Shown here in pieces: positions 33,879 to 44,694 of a stretch of DNA of 64,000 nucleotides (position 1 is the first letter of the stretch; every line of letters begins with the position of its first letter). The notes beneath the pieces are model-generated. The model was not told the origin of the DNA, did not search any database, and saw nothing but the letters and a program-made list of their open reading frames with translations. The stretch covers positions 1 to 64,000 of the forward strand of contig JBBHKE010001530.1 of NCBI GenBank assembly GCA_037447655.1, read 5' to 3'. This stretch comes from Zygnema cylindricum. Lineage: Eukaryota; Streptophyta; Zygnematophyceae; Zygnematales; Zygnemataceae. The translations under genes and the position numbers were made by a program.

Positions 33879-35204
33879 ATGGCTGACGTCACGGCCTCCC
33901 ATCCGTGGGGTGCGTACGACACCTTAGCTTTATTAGGAGGGCTTGTCATTGCAGGAGCTCTTGTTCCTGGGCTTGTCCGTACAATCAAGAAGAGGGATTA
34001 TGCGGGAGTAAGCTACTTGTGGTACGGAATGCCTCCCTATTAGTTCCGTTCAGGCAGTTTGAGAGTAGTTTGTCGCGTTGCGTGACCGTCACCTGGGAAC
34101 TGTTTTGTCTTTCAGTGCGGTTTTGCAGGGAAGCCAATGTAGGGAGGCAGTGGAGGGTGGAATAACTTTGCTAAACCTGCTCAATTCCTGGTTATGATAA
34201 CGAAATTGTTCAGATAAGAGTTTGTCGTTTCTTATAGTTTCGTTGGCTTCGGTGTTTGGAACAGTTTTCACTTTTCTTTTATTTTCGTAAATGCGAGTCA
34301 AGTATAGGTCTTCGATTCTCTCGTTTCTGACAGGCCCAAATCTCTGCTGGAACTCAGCGGCATGTCCAGTGTGCATGATGAGCTGTCCGGCTTGGCACCG
34401 AGGTGTCACGACATGCAGTAGCCAGATGCCCAATGGTAAAGAACGAAAAGGGCGATCTCAAAATGAAACTTCCTACCGCCATGGTTTGCGATTTCTTCGT
34501 GACCCAATTTGTTTGAAGTCCCACATTTTCCAGGTGCTAACTTCTTTTGTTGTCCTTCAATTTTACGGCTTTCTATGATCCAAACAAATCTTGGAAATAT
34601 CATGATCTTTGAATTTCCCGATGAAAGCTGTTTACGAAATAAATGTACGTCTTGCGCCATTTCTAACCATTCACATTTTGCTTCTTTTCTACACCCTCTC
34701 CAGTTCCAAACTAGACGCAAGTAGTTACCTCTCTGTCCCAGTGTACACCCTTTAAGAGATTGCACTCTAACTAATTATCTCCCGATTTCCATCTCATCTC
34801 AATTTCTTATTTCTGTCTCTTGTTTCCTATTTCCTCACAGGCAATTGGCTTACATTCTCGGGCTGTCGGCAGTCCTCGCTTATGCGATCCACTATTCTCT
34901 TTGGGCGATATTGATTCCTCAGACGGTCGAACTGAGCGAACTACTGATTCTAACTTGCCTGAAGCTGCACCATGACGTCACTCACCCGGCAGCCAGCCAG
35001 GCCGCGCCGCCTGCCGACGGCAAGACTGCCGCAGGGCCCGAAATGCAGCTCGAATCTTCCAAGCGCGCCGGAATTCGCACGATGCGATACGGCCAGAAGT
35101 CGTTCGACCGCAAACCTCCGCCCGAGCCTCCCGCGGAGGAGGCGCTGATGTCGCCGGCGCCCGACATCGAAAGCGCCGCCGCGAGTGGACGGAAGGCGAC
35201 GTAG
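33879..35204 (+). CDS. SemiSWEET / PQ-loop (MtN3-like) small membrane protein, two exons
   Basis: Exons 33879-34021 and 34841-35204 join in phase 2 across a GT-AG intron to give 168 aa ending in TAG. There is a single triple-helix bundle. TM1 is about residues 13-33 (LALLGGLVIAGALVPGLV). A conserved loop follows with 'PGLVRTIKKRDYAGVS', matching the Pro...K(x)nG(I/V)S signature of SWEET/SemiSWEET proteins. TM2 is about 48-68 and TM3 about 70-92, with 'IPQTVELSEL' where family members usually have Pro...Asn; the Asn is replaced here. Residues 93-168 form a polar, Pro/Ala/Lys-rich, probably cytosolic tail. SemiSWEETs work as dimers to move sugars across membranes. Family assignment rests on motif and topology, and a substrate cannot be read. 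Other PQ-loop proteins are the alternative. Confidence 0.6.
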
Positions 35205-36278
35205 CGTCGCAGCTGCCAAACCGGTACTGGAGGGGGAGCTGACGTAACCGAAAGATCGTCGAGTGAAGGTTGCAATCGGAATGTGACGACAGCTGACGTC
35301 AGCTAGGAATGCTGTTTACAGTAGCCCTATGTCGGGTCCGGGTTGGACGGACGGCAAGAAACTTAGGATTAGACAGTAACGAGCGTCGACTATCCGTTGA
35401 TTTTAGGACCGTCAAAAGGACGGATGCCCATCTGTGGATGCCATTTGCCAACTTTTTGTTGTTCCCTTCTTAGGCTTTTGTCAACTTTGTACCCTTCTTA
35501 GGCTTCAGTTTCGCGTTTTAGTCTCTTCAAGAATGTGGAGGGTAAGACTACATTAGGCATAATAAGCTGGAGTCTTGGATTCTTAGGTTAGTACTTTATT
35601 CTGTATGAGCTTTACTTCGCATTAACTTATAAATTTTGTTAGAACCTATTTGTTGTCGGCAGTTTCTATCGATCCGAAAGTGCTAGATGTATCATCGATT
35701 CTTACAAACTTGTTCATATCAGATATTAGAATTGTTAGTCGAGGATTAGGTGTACAATATAGTTCACTGTTAACTTAGAGCTTCCAAAAAAAAGGAATCA
35801 AAGGAGACAATGTGATGCCCCATGATTGTGAAAAAAATAAGGCAAGAAAAAATTCTTTGGTTACTTGCCATTTTCTTGTCCACGTCGGATGATTGTTTTG
35901 TTGGGTGCACCATATCCGCACGTTCCAAGACCACTATTGCAGTTTTAGCATCCAAATTGCCGCTTATAAACAAAATGGAGTACCAGATGCGAAAGGTTTG
36001 ATGCGTGGCATTTCATGTTAGGTGTGGATTGGCCGTGAGCATTTGTTGAACACCAATATTTCATTTTCTCAAAAAAATCAGATAAGAAGTAATGCCCAAC
36101 AGTTTCAACATCTACATTTGCTCATTCCGTGGGGAAATTTGGAGTCAAGCACATGTTCTGTTAGGATTTGCAATGTGTGAATCGATGTCAATATACCAAT
36201 GTTTGTTCGTAGATAGGATTGTTCAATTTGGTCGCGCTTCACGTCGCTCATTTTGTCTCATATATCATTACTACAGTA
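35205..36278. other. 3' flank of the SemiSWEET-like gene, nothing recognised
   Basis: The first 200 bp continue the higher GC of the coding exon and probably include the 3'UTR. The rest is AT-rich single-copy-looking DNA with no supported ORF or repeat. Confidence 0.4.
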
Positions 36279-36742
36279 CACCGCGAATCGTAATTAGAGT
36301 AAATTACTCTAATTCGGTGCCAGATTCTAATTTATCACATGAAATAGAAACAATTCTAATTTTTTCATTATTGATAAGGAAAGTTTAATAACGCTTTTAA
36401 TTTATTATAGATTCGTTTAAATAGTGTGGGGATGGTCGGTTCGGCAAAAATTGTATTTATTAAGTAAAAGATACAAATAATGATTAATACATGTCGCTAT
36501 CATGTAATGCGTTTTAACAAACCCCTGAAGTTCAAACGTCATAGTGACATAAACCTATCGTTTGCCAAATTTTATGTAAACCTTATTTACAATAGAGGAT
36601 ATTGCGTGTCAATTAGAGTACTTAAATAAATTGAGTAAACTTCATAGTTGGCTCATCACATAAATTAGCATTAATTACTCTATTTTTTTTTTTTAGATTT
36701 TGTACTCTAATTTTTTTAATACTCTAATTACGATTCGCATTG
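36279..36742. mobile_element. Mariner-type MITE, second copy
   Basis: The left end CACCGCGAATCGTAATTAG is identical to the 1601 element. The right end has two changes (CGATTCGCATTG). It is flanked by TA on both sides (36277-36278 and 36743-36744). The interior aligns with the first copy but is shorter by about 140 bp. Confidence 0.85.
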
Positions 36743-36889
36743 TACTGTACCTTTCTTTGTCTGAGTTCGTTTCGTGTACACATGCGAGTAAGTTTTACGT
36801 ACAATTTTTCGATTAGTTTCGTTTTGCGTCGTTCCTTCATTTTATGAAACTTAGGGTACGGCCCCATGTGACTAAGTATGGGTATTTTG

Positions 36890-37783
36890 TAGTGTTGTGT
36901 ATCGGTAAGGATTTGCCGATAACCGATATGGGCCTTTTTTCGGGTATCCGATAATCGATATATTGGTACGGTATATCGACATCGGTCTTGTCGCCGATAA
37001 GTAGCCGATAATATCGGGTACTTATCGGTGATAATGCCGATAACGATAACTATCGGCGATAACCGTACGGACCGTACAGATAATTGTACGGCCTGTACAC
37101 TCAACTGTACGTCTTATTCCCCGGACGTGTACAAGCACAGAAAGTACTGTAGCCGCCATGAGATCTGTACGGTTTTAATACGGATCCAGTAAAAACGATG
37201 TATCTTTCACATCCGACGCCATGGCTTTGTCCTTTTATTCCTTGAGATCCACTGGGGACATGCCACGTGTCAATCTGTCGACTTTTTTGGCATAAGCTGC
37301 CAAAAGAGCCATTGCGGGATGCCGGCGCTCACGCTGGCCCGTCCGCTCGTGTTTTCTCATTCCAAATCGTTCGTCCGATTCTGGCGGCGCGCAGAATGTT
37401 ATTTTACGTCCGTTATACTTTTGTGTCCGCCGTCCTTTTCCAGTTCCATGTTCACCAGTTTTTTAGTGAAATTACGTACGTCGCCGTAATAGTTTTGTTC
37501 AGTTAACCGGCCACCGTTTATATGCTGCGCTGTCCGTAATAAATTGCAGTCAAGCGGTAACGGAACAGATTTTTATACGTGGCATGCCACGCTATATAAA
37601 ATCAATAAAATAATACAGTATGTTATAAAGTACTATTGTATGCATACTTATATTTTTTAAGTTATCGCCGATATGTAATTTGTTGGTCCCAGACCGATAT
37701 ATCGGAATCAATGACCGTTCGATGACCGATAACTATCGGTATCGGTGTTATCGCGATAAGTTTTTTACCGATACACAACACTA
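36890..37783. mobile_element. hAT-type MITE (894 bp) with 8-bp duplication
   Basis: The terminal repeats are TAGTGTTGTGTATCGGTAA and its exact complement. Exact 8-bp duplications GTATTTTG lie at 36882-36889 and 37784-37791. The interior is rich in ATCGGTATCG/ATATATCG palindromes near both ends and has no transposase. It split an S-type repeat: the flanks rejoin to match 32385 onward. Confidence 0.9.
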
Positions 37784-38457
37784 GTATTTTGTTGTAGTTT
37801 TCCCTTAAAACCTCGCGTCGTAATACTTAAGTTGCGACTGTACGAAAAAATCGCAAATTTGTAGAGTACAATTTGCGTCATCGTCGAACTTAGGATGTAC
37901 GAAAATTTGTCGTCTTGTGTTTTTTCGACCCACTGTCACGTCATCTTCAAACTTATCATTAACCACATCGGCAATGTGTTTTAAACACAGTAGAACCTTT
38001 TACACAAAGAGGAAAACATGTTCTCACGTGTAAAAAAAAATCAAAAGTTTTTGACGGTTGAAAAAAGTACAGGGTTGTTCGTTTTTGTCCACATGCACCT
38101 TTTTGAAGGGGTCTCCATGGTGCAGTGTCATTTCACGCAAAGGTGAAGAATTTGCGAAGGTGAAAAATCTGCGAAGTCATGGCGGCCGAACAAGAGAGGT
38201 TTACGCAAATGCATGTTGTACAGCCACGGCTGCAAGGCTGTACGTCTACGATGTCACGCAATGACATGCGACATGCCAAATCGTTTCAAAAATTACGATG
38301 TGTATTGCGACGCTTCAAAAAGTTTCGAAAAATACAGTGTGGCAAGACAGATTTTACACGTTGATAGCCGTCACGGGCATTATCGACGTATACAATCGTC
38401 ACAGAGATAAGTAACAATTTCGAGTAAACACATAGTGACACCTGAAATCCGGGTCCG
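37784..38457. repeat. S-type DNA repeat, copy 2 (right part)
   Basis: It continues the homology to 32400-33090 after the MITE. It ends at 'GAAATCCGGGTCCGC', followed immediately by the 1.8-kb duplicated block, so this boundary is probably the end of the S element. Confidence 0.65.
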
Positions 38458-38460
38458 CTG

Positions 38461-40268
38461 CGTCGCCGTGCTCCGGAACTCCCTCAACGTGCTCCCCCGG
38501 GCTGGGGGGACTTACGGGGTTGTTTTTCGTAGATATTTAATTGAGTTAGGGTTGGGGTTGGGGTTTGTATTTTTGTTTTTGTGAGTTACCGTGCTTTTCA
38601 TTTTGAGTTAGGGTGCTTTTATTTTCCTTGTTGTTGCTTCCTTTTTTAGGGTGTGTTCTTGTCGCTCTTTTTGTTTTTTATTGTTGTTTTTCAGTGTTGG
38701 TCATGCCACCCCCTTTGTACCCCCAGACTCAGATGGTTTACCATCGTGCTTTTTAATTTATCATGCAAGGTATTTTTTTTTATATTTGACAGGATGCTCA
38801 TATATTTTCAAGTTAAGTAAAGTTTAGAGAAATATGTACACGTTAAAAACAAACCGAAAAATAGTAGGTGCTTTTCTACTGCATGGCTGAAATCTAATTA
38901 TTTATTTAATAATAAATGCCAAACGCAAAAAACACAAAAAAAGAAAAATAAAACACAAAAAACTGGTTTTCAAGTATCTAAGTACAAAGATATTACTTCA
39001 TAAAACAAAAATTTACGTTGGTATATTTTGACTCACTACGACATTTAAATATTATATTCTTCAACAACTTTGTCGACCTTATATTAAAAGGGAAGAAGGA
39101 AAATTGAATTCAAAACTGAAAAATGGCGGTAGTTAAAAAGTAGAAGTTTGGATTGAGGGCAGAAAGAAGGGAGAGCGAGGTAAAGGCACAAGGAACGAAA
39201 TCACCGATTGGGGGTATGCTATATTTTATTTCGTCAAAAGAAGTAAGACCAAAAAAGCATATATAATTATAAACTTCAATACTCCAGCAATTACTGCTTT
39301 CAGTGCCCACGAAGTAAACGCAAATTCTTTTCTAAGGCCGGAGGAGTCACGCATTTTTGAACAATGGTGGTAAAAAAAAAACAAAGTTAAATGCCACGTA
39401 GATGTGTGTAGGACTGTAATTTGAATCTTCACACAACGAGGACATGTGTTGTATCAAACGTGGTGACATGGACACAAAAGGGATCAAAGTAATCTTGGCC
39501 TGATCTAAGATTTTTTTTTTTTGTAATTATTATGCCTCAATTCCATCACATGGTGCCAGTAATCGTACGGACAGATTCAATATTTTGACCAATTCTCCAC
39601 CAGGTCGTGGTAGTAAACAAACCTCTCACCTACGTGCTTTATTTTGGTTGCTACCACATAGGCCTTTGTTAGAGATTAAAAATCGTCAAAGATTCCTCAA
39701 GCGCAAAATTTGAATGTAATATTTGTACAAGCGGACTTAAAATCAAAATTCGTAAAAGCGCACTAAAATGTTAAATTTGTACGTGTGCACTATATCATTG
39801 TATGAACTGTGCTATTGTTTTAAAACTCAAAATCTCTTCTACAAAGATCAAACGATGGCAAAAGGAGCGTGAGAAGATACCCCTTCGCCATGGTTTCCCG
39901 ATTTTGTTTTTTTGTCTTTTCTCACTGTACTTGCCATCAAAATATGCCCTGAGATAGTCAAAAGTAATATTTTTCACAGATTTTTCATTTGATACCATTA
40001 TTGTTGTGTTTCATTTCAAGAATTGTGAGATAGACGCGGTAGTGGGAGAGGGAGAAAGAGGGAGGAGCATTCACGAACTTCGCTTTTGTGAAATGGCATC
40101 CGTTGCTAGAGACCCCTCCAAGGCCCCTGTACGGAAAAGTCGGTACATGCTTGAAATAGAGAGTGGTTTTTCTTTTTAGTACTTCGCGTAATGCAAAAAA
40201 GTTTTCAAAACCGTGTGACGTGCCAGAACGTCTTCCTATTCGCTTATAACTTGTTACTTTAACTAAAA
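38461..40268. repeat. 1.8-kb near-identical duplication, copy 1
   Basis: It matches 44695-46502 at a constant 6234-bp offset with essentially no differences noticed, except one base near the right end (40260). The first ~60 bp are GC-rich; the rest is AT-rich and non-coding apart from short minus-strand frames. Copy 1 abuts an S-type repeat on the left. Confidence 0.9.
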
Positions 40269-40691
40269 ATTTGAAGATGAGTTGGATGGACGCGAACGCG
40301 TTAGACGCTAAACAAAAATACATTTAAAGTTTCAAAATGACGCAAATTATATTGTGGTAACTTCAGTTGCAGATTTTCTCATTGCGGGGTATTTTTTGGA
40401 GGAAAACAACAAAAAAAAACCCTTGTTTTATCGCATGGGAACATGCCCTAATTTCAATGTGATGTTTGGTGCATTAAATTTTCTAGATTCAATGTTGAGG
40501 CTAAGTTGTAGAAAAAACCAGCTTGTGAGTGAGTGACACAATCTGTAAGCAATGCATGATAACGTACGAGTTAAATGCTCGACATAATATGACTTTAGTT
40601 TGCCGAGTTTACAACTTGCTTTTGAGTATTAAGTTTTGTATTGTGAGTTGGCGACATTTGTGTTCAATTTTTGCTTCCCAATTGAGCAATT

Positions 40692-41950
40692 TGTTGGTTT
40701 TAAAACTTTATCCTCAGTAGATAGAGTTGTGAGGAGAGGATTAGGACTTAGAATATTTATGGTCTAAGTCATCTGTAATACTTACCTCAAATAGTGTTAT
40801 AGTAGCAGAAGGACAATAGAGTGTATTGTACTTTTGCAGGGACACACGTCGTCATATTAGAACTGTAAGAAAATTTCGGAAGTGCGCCGACGGCTACATA
40901 CACGTGTCGTGCATCGAACGATCGAGCTTGCAAGATCGGACGGGCGAACTATGAACCAGACATCTTGAAACGGTCGTGTACGGGACCAAGTGTGAACCAT
41001 TAGTGAAAAGTGGGTTGACAGACGCGATACGAGCGTGGACCTCAAGTGGCTAAGCTAACCGTATGCACTTAGGTGGTTCGTACTACTCGACCAACATTCA
41101 GCTGGCCTTTTGTGACCAATGATGACTAAGCAACGGCAACATTAAATGTACGGTTTATATTTGTAAATATTTGGAAAACAAGTATTTGTAGTATTAGGCA
41201 TTAGTAAATAGTGTTTCACTATTCATTTAATGGCAAGTAGCAATTAGGGTTTTGGAAGTACCTTAGGTACAGTGACGTATAGTTTAGGTACTGTCGTACT
41301 CTAGATAGATCCTATTTCGATGCACATCCGACACACAAACAACATCTGATTACACAAACATCTGATTGGAGAGTGAGGAGTAGATACTCACTCAGTGTAT
41401 AAAGTTTAGGACTTAGTGAAATTTTGGCATCTAGTTTTGGGAATATGGAAATCTAAGGGGCAGTTTTTGGGAGACTTGCAGACTCCATATCTTATGGTTT
41501 ACCAAATCAATTAGGCTGTAATTTTGGGAATTGACTGCTTGCATGGTGGTTTGGTTATATGCTCAATTTGGTACAATTTTGACTTGTGAGTCACACTTTG
41601 TGTTGAGTGTAAAACTGTGATTTGATAGGATTCTTGTTAGCTTCTGTTTTAGTCATGTCTACTTCTACAACTACTACTGCAGCTCAACCTGCACCGGTGG
41701 TCATAGAACAACACAATTTATCCACTTTGTGTACATTTCGACTTAGTGTCGAACCTATCAATCGGTACATGGGCAAAGTTTATTCCATTTGGGTTTCAGC
41801 TAAGAATTGAGTAAAGAATTTGAAGAGTTTGTCACCCATGTGTGGAGGGAGAAAAACAAAAGTTTGCCTTCACCTACACCACTTTATGAGGAAAGGGGCC
41901 AATGGAAGATATGGGACTCCAAAAGAACCCGTAAAAGAGGAAAAAACCGA
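40692..41950 (+). mobile_element. Copia family V LTR and gag 5' part
   Basis: The LTR begins near TGTTGGTTTTAAAAC (40692) and extends to about 41495, colinear with 21660-22425. The gag starts at ATG 41655 (MSTSTTTTAAQPAPVV) and continues in broken frames with 'EFEEFVTHVWREKNKSLPS' and 'PLYEERGQWKIWD' until about 41940, where the element is truncated. Inactive. Confidence 0.6.
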
Positions 41951-42769
41951 ATTTATTTTTAAAGTTGTGGAAAATAAAAAGCCCTCGTTGGTAAAAGATT
42001 GTATTATACATCGAATCGTGTACTTTTCCTCGTCGCTTGAAATCGTTTGATTTTTTTTTTAATTTCTGCACGTGCGAATATGTGTTCTTATTTGTTTAGT
42101 GGTGATACTTTTATTTAAAACACATCACCGACGTGTTTTAAAGAAAAGTTTGAAGATGACGTTCCTTTATGTGGCCGTGGGTCGAAAAACACAAGACGAC
42201 AACGTAGTACATTATAAGTTCGACGATGAAGCAAAATGTACATTCACTTTTTTCGATTTATTTGTACGGCTGTTTCTTACGCGGTACGCTGGTAAGTTTT
42301 ACAAGAAAACGACAGAAAAAAACCATTACTTTGGCACATGGGGACATACCCTATTTTTCGCGAAACAGGCCAACAGTAACCCGAAAAGGTGACTTCTTCT
42401 TGTCATGCAAACCTTTGGAACGGCTCTTTCATTTTTTTGTCAGATTTCTTCTCTTACAATTTCATTTAAAGTGCTGCCCGAACAGCAATGCACCAATGCT
42501 GTTTCTTTGCGTTTGAGACTCATTCCATGACGTCATTATGTACGGCACCACGTAAACGTTACAAAACAGGAAATGTTGGATGAAATCTCGGTGTGCACGG
42601 TGTCCTTGTTCCGAAAAGGAAAAAAAGTAAGTAATCTTCGGTGGCTACAGGCTATGAAACCATTAAAAAAGCGCGCCAAAATTCAAGCCGCGTCCTTTTG
42701 AGAAAGCTCCTTTGGCCGCTGGATTTTTGTGGCCTTTTGAACGAACGGTAATGCTCCACCGGGTTAAAT
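41951..42769. repeat. Inverted S-type repeat and flank
   Basis: 42100-42350 is an inverted, older S-type copy (CATCACCGACGTGTTTTAAA..., GGCACATGGGGACATACCC). From about 42520 to 42769 nothing repetitive is seen. This is the upstream region of the TATA-driven unit below. Confidence 0.5.
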
Positions 42770-42777
42770 TATAAAAG
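42770..42777 (+). promoter_or_regulatory. TATA box of the unrecognised gene
   Basis: TATAAAAG lies 79 bp upstream of ATG 42856, leaving room for a start site about 30 bp downstream and a ~50-nt leader. A C-run lies between them. Confidence 0.55.
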
Positions 42778-42855
42778 AATATCTACGGGCAGCTGCCTCC
42801 CCCCCTGAGCGCCATATGGCATCTACTTTACCACTGAAGGATCACAACGTCCAGC

Positions 42856-44252
42856 ATGGCAGATATTGACGAATCGCTGAAAATTCATTTGACCGGCAAA
42901 GGCGGAAACTCGGTCGAAGAAGCTGTTAACAACAAGTAAACTGCGGTCAGCCGATAATCACTCGACGTGCCTGTCGTCGCCGATTGGTCTATTCTAAAGG
43001 ATGCCGCCCGCTGAGGTCGATTGCGACCGTCAATCTAAGGTTGGGAGGACGGCAATCTCAGCCGCCAGTACCCGACGAACGCAGCGTGGCAAGTGCTCGC
43101 TCGGTCGCCTGAGTCATGAGCGAGATCCTGTTGGTTTTCTATTTTGGATTTTTGGTGTAAACCGGATATCCTCTTCTTCTCAGCATGAATGCTCTAAAGC
43201 CTTGACCTCTCAATCCGCGACAGCTGTACAGGTTAGCCATCATGTACTCATTCTCTATTTCCCAAGAGCAACTTTGTCGACATTTTGTGAAAGTCCACTT
43301 CATGAACGGCGACAATGCTGGATCCACAATCTACATTTCCGCCAGAACCTTTGCGCCAATGGGAGTCTTCCATTACAGTACTGTACCGTACCACGACGCC
43401 GTCCGGGAACTTGAGGCAAACCAGTAGTGTTGGGTATCGGGTAAATTCATATCGCGATATATTGCGATATTCAATATATTGAATATCGATCGAGCAGATT
43501 CCTCGATATATCGTACTGGGACCAACATAAACCATCGCGATATATATCGCAAAAAAACGGGTGTTCGTACAGTCATAGTACGGCAAATCGTACGAAAAAT
43601 CGTACGAATATTTACCCCATGGAAATTTTTATTTTTTTTATTGCTCGATATATTGGCGATACGATATATCGATTATCGGGTACCTGAAATTCGATATATA
43701 TTGAATATCGGCAAAGGGTCCTCGATACCCAACACTACAAACCAGAACACCTTGACGGCTCGGGCTACATCGCGCAGCATTTTGCTGAAACAAGAGCCAA
43801 ACCGGCAGTTCTCAGACGTTCGATCCGGCTTGCTGAGAATCGAATGGCAAATAAGGGGCGCAGGAATGATCTAGTAGCCCAAGATCTTCATTTTTGTCGG
43901 TCAGCGAATCGCGTATGGGCATTACATGTGCGAACAAGTGGATCCTTTGACTCTTGTAACCGATATGCTGACCGACCAGGAAAAGACCGTATTGAATTAG
44001 AGCGTGTCTATGCCCACGTATTCCATGTTTATCGGAAAAGGTTTGGACCGTCCGATCATGATATCCAGCCACAGTCTCGAGTATCGAAGTGTGGTTATTG
44101 CGATTAGAGTTTGCGATGCAGAAGAGAATGCAATCAGAAAGGGAGGAGTGCATCCTGCCAACTGCCAACCACTTAGCCAGACTCTAAAAGGGCCGGCTGG
44201 TCTTGCTTCAGCCTTCGAATCACTTTCCGACTACTGTAGTTTAAAATACTGA
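42856..44252 (+). pseudogene. Unrecognised gene broken by a hAT MITE and in-frame TAGs
   Basis: Exon 1 (42856-42935) begins MADIDESLKIHLTGKGG. A GTAAAC donor and an ACAG acceptor (43231) join in phase 2 to exon 2 (KLAIMYSFS...VKVHFMNGDNAGSTIYISA). A MITE with an exact 8-bp duplication interrupts it at 43425. Ignoring the insertion, the frame continues without a shift to two adjacent TAG codons (43872-43877), giving 133 aa. It then runs on to another TAG (43998-44000) and a TGA at 44250-44252. Across about 350 codons the only stops are TAG. I recognise no domain. Options are a decayed ~270-aa gene, a 133-aa gene with chance open sequence beyond, or readthrough. With the MITE present, the frame meets early stops. 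Confidence 0.5.
43425..43737. mobile_element. hAT-type MITE (313 bp) inside the gene
   Basis: The ends read TAGTGTTGGGTATCG and its complement, near-identical to the 36890 element's termini (TAGTGTTGTGTATCGG). The 8-bp duplication CAAACCAG lies at 43417-43424 and 43738-43745. The interior carries repeated ATATCGATAT-like palindromes. The exact duplication suggests a recent insertion. Confidence 0.9.
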
Positions 44253-44694
44253 GAGGAAACGTAAATTTTCCCCTCCCCGTTTTATTCCACCCAACGATTT
44301 GGTTATCAGTGAAAACTGAGGGCACCAATGGGGCGAGGAGGCGACAGTGGATCCATCACAAAAACCCCAAAACCTGGGAAGAGAGCGCCTTCTGTGAGAC
44401 TGCCAGCCTGGACGGCCCTTGAATGGCATGAGCTTGACCGACTTGAAGCGTAGAATGGCAGTTTGTCAATCGCTTCTTTAGATTCAAATATGACCTTTTA
44501 GACTTTCTGTACAGACCAAGGCACAAAAATGTGGGACTTGTTTGACGGATCTCTCTCTCCCTCGATGTCACATGGCCCCTCTCCCTCTCTCCCTCTCACC
44601 CTCTCACCCTCTCTCCCTCCCTCCCTCCTTATCTGTGGCTCTACAACGAGTGCAGGCTTCTATTCTCCTCCGATCGACTGTTGCGGTTATGGAT
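44253..44694. other. Downstream flank with CT-rich tract
   Basis: The stretch 44548-44632 is strongly CT-rich (CCCTCTCCCTCTCACC-type). It is followed by ATG 44690 reading MDRRRAPELPQRAPPGWGDL across the border of the duplicated block. That frame stops after about 25 codons. It could be a captured exon or a retroelement 5' end, but nothing identifies it. Confidence 0.35.

Noticed and set aside
33286-33988. Minus-strand ORFs of 122 and 149 codons upstream of the SemiSWEET-like gene
   Set aside because: They arise from the GC-rich and GA-repeat leader read antisense, with Ser/Leu runs and no domain.
34950-35275. Minus-strand Arg/Gly-rich ORFs opposite SemiSWEET-like exon 2
   Set aside because: GC-rich antisense shadow of a spliced, motif-bearing exon.
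39110-39998. Repeated 66-68-codon minus-strand ORFs in the 1.8-kb duplication
   Set aside because: Their duplication simply follows the duplicated DNA. They are short and AT-rich and have no recognisable domain.
42856-44252. TAG recoded as glutamine in this organism
   Set aside because: The two best host genes end at natural C-termini with TAA and TAG, and in-frame TAGs in the retroelements replace Trp or Tyr, as expected for decay. Kept only as a low-weight option.
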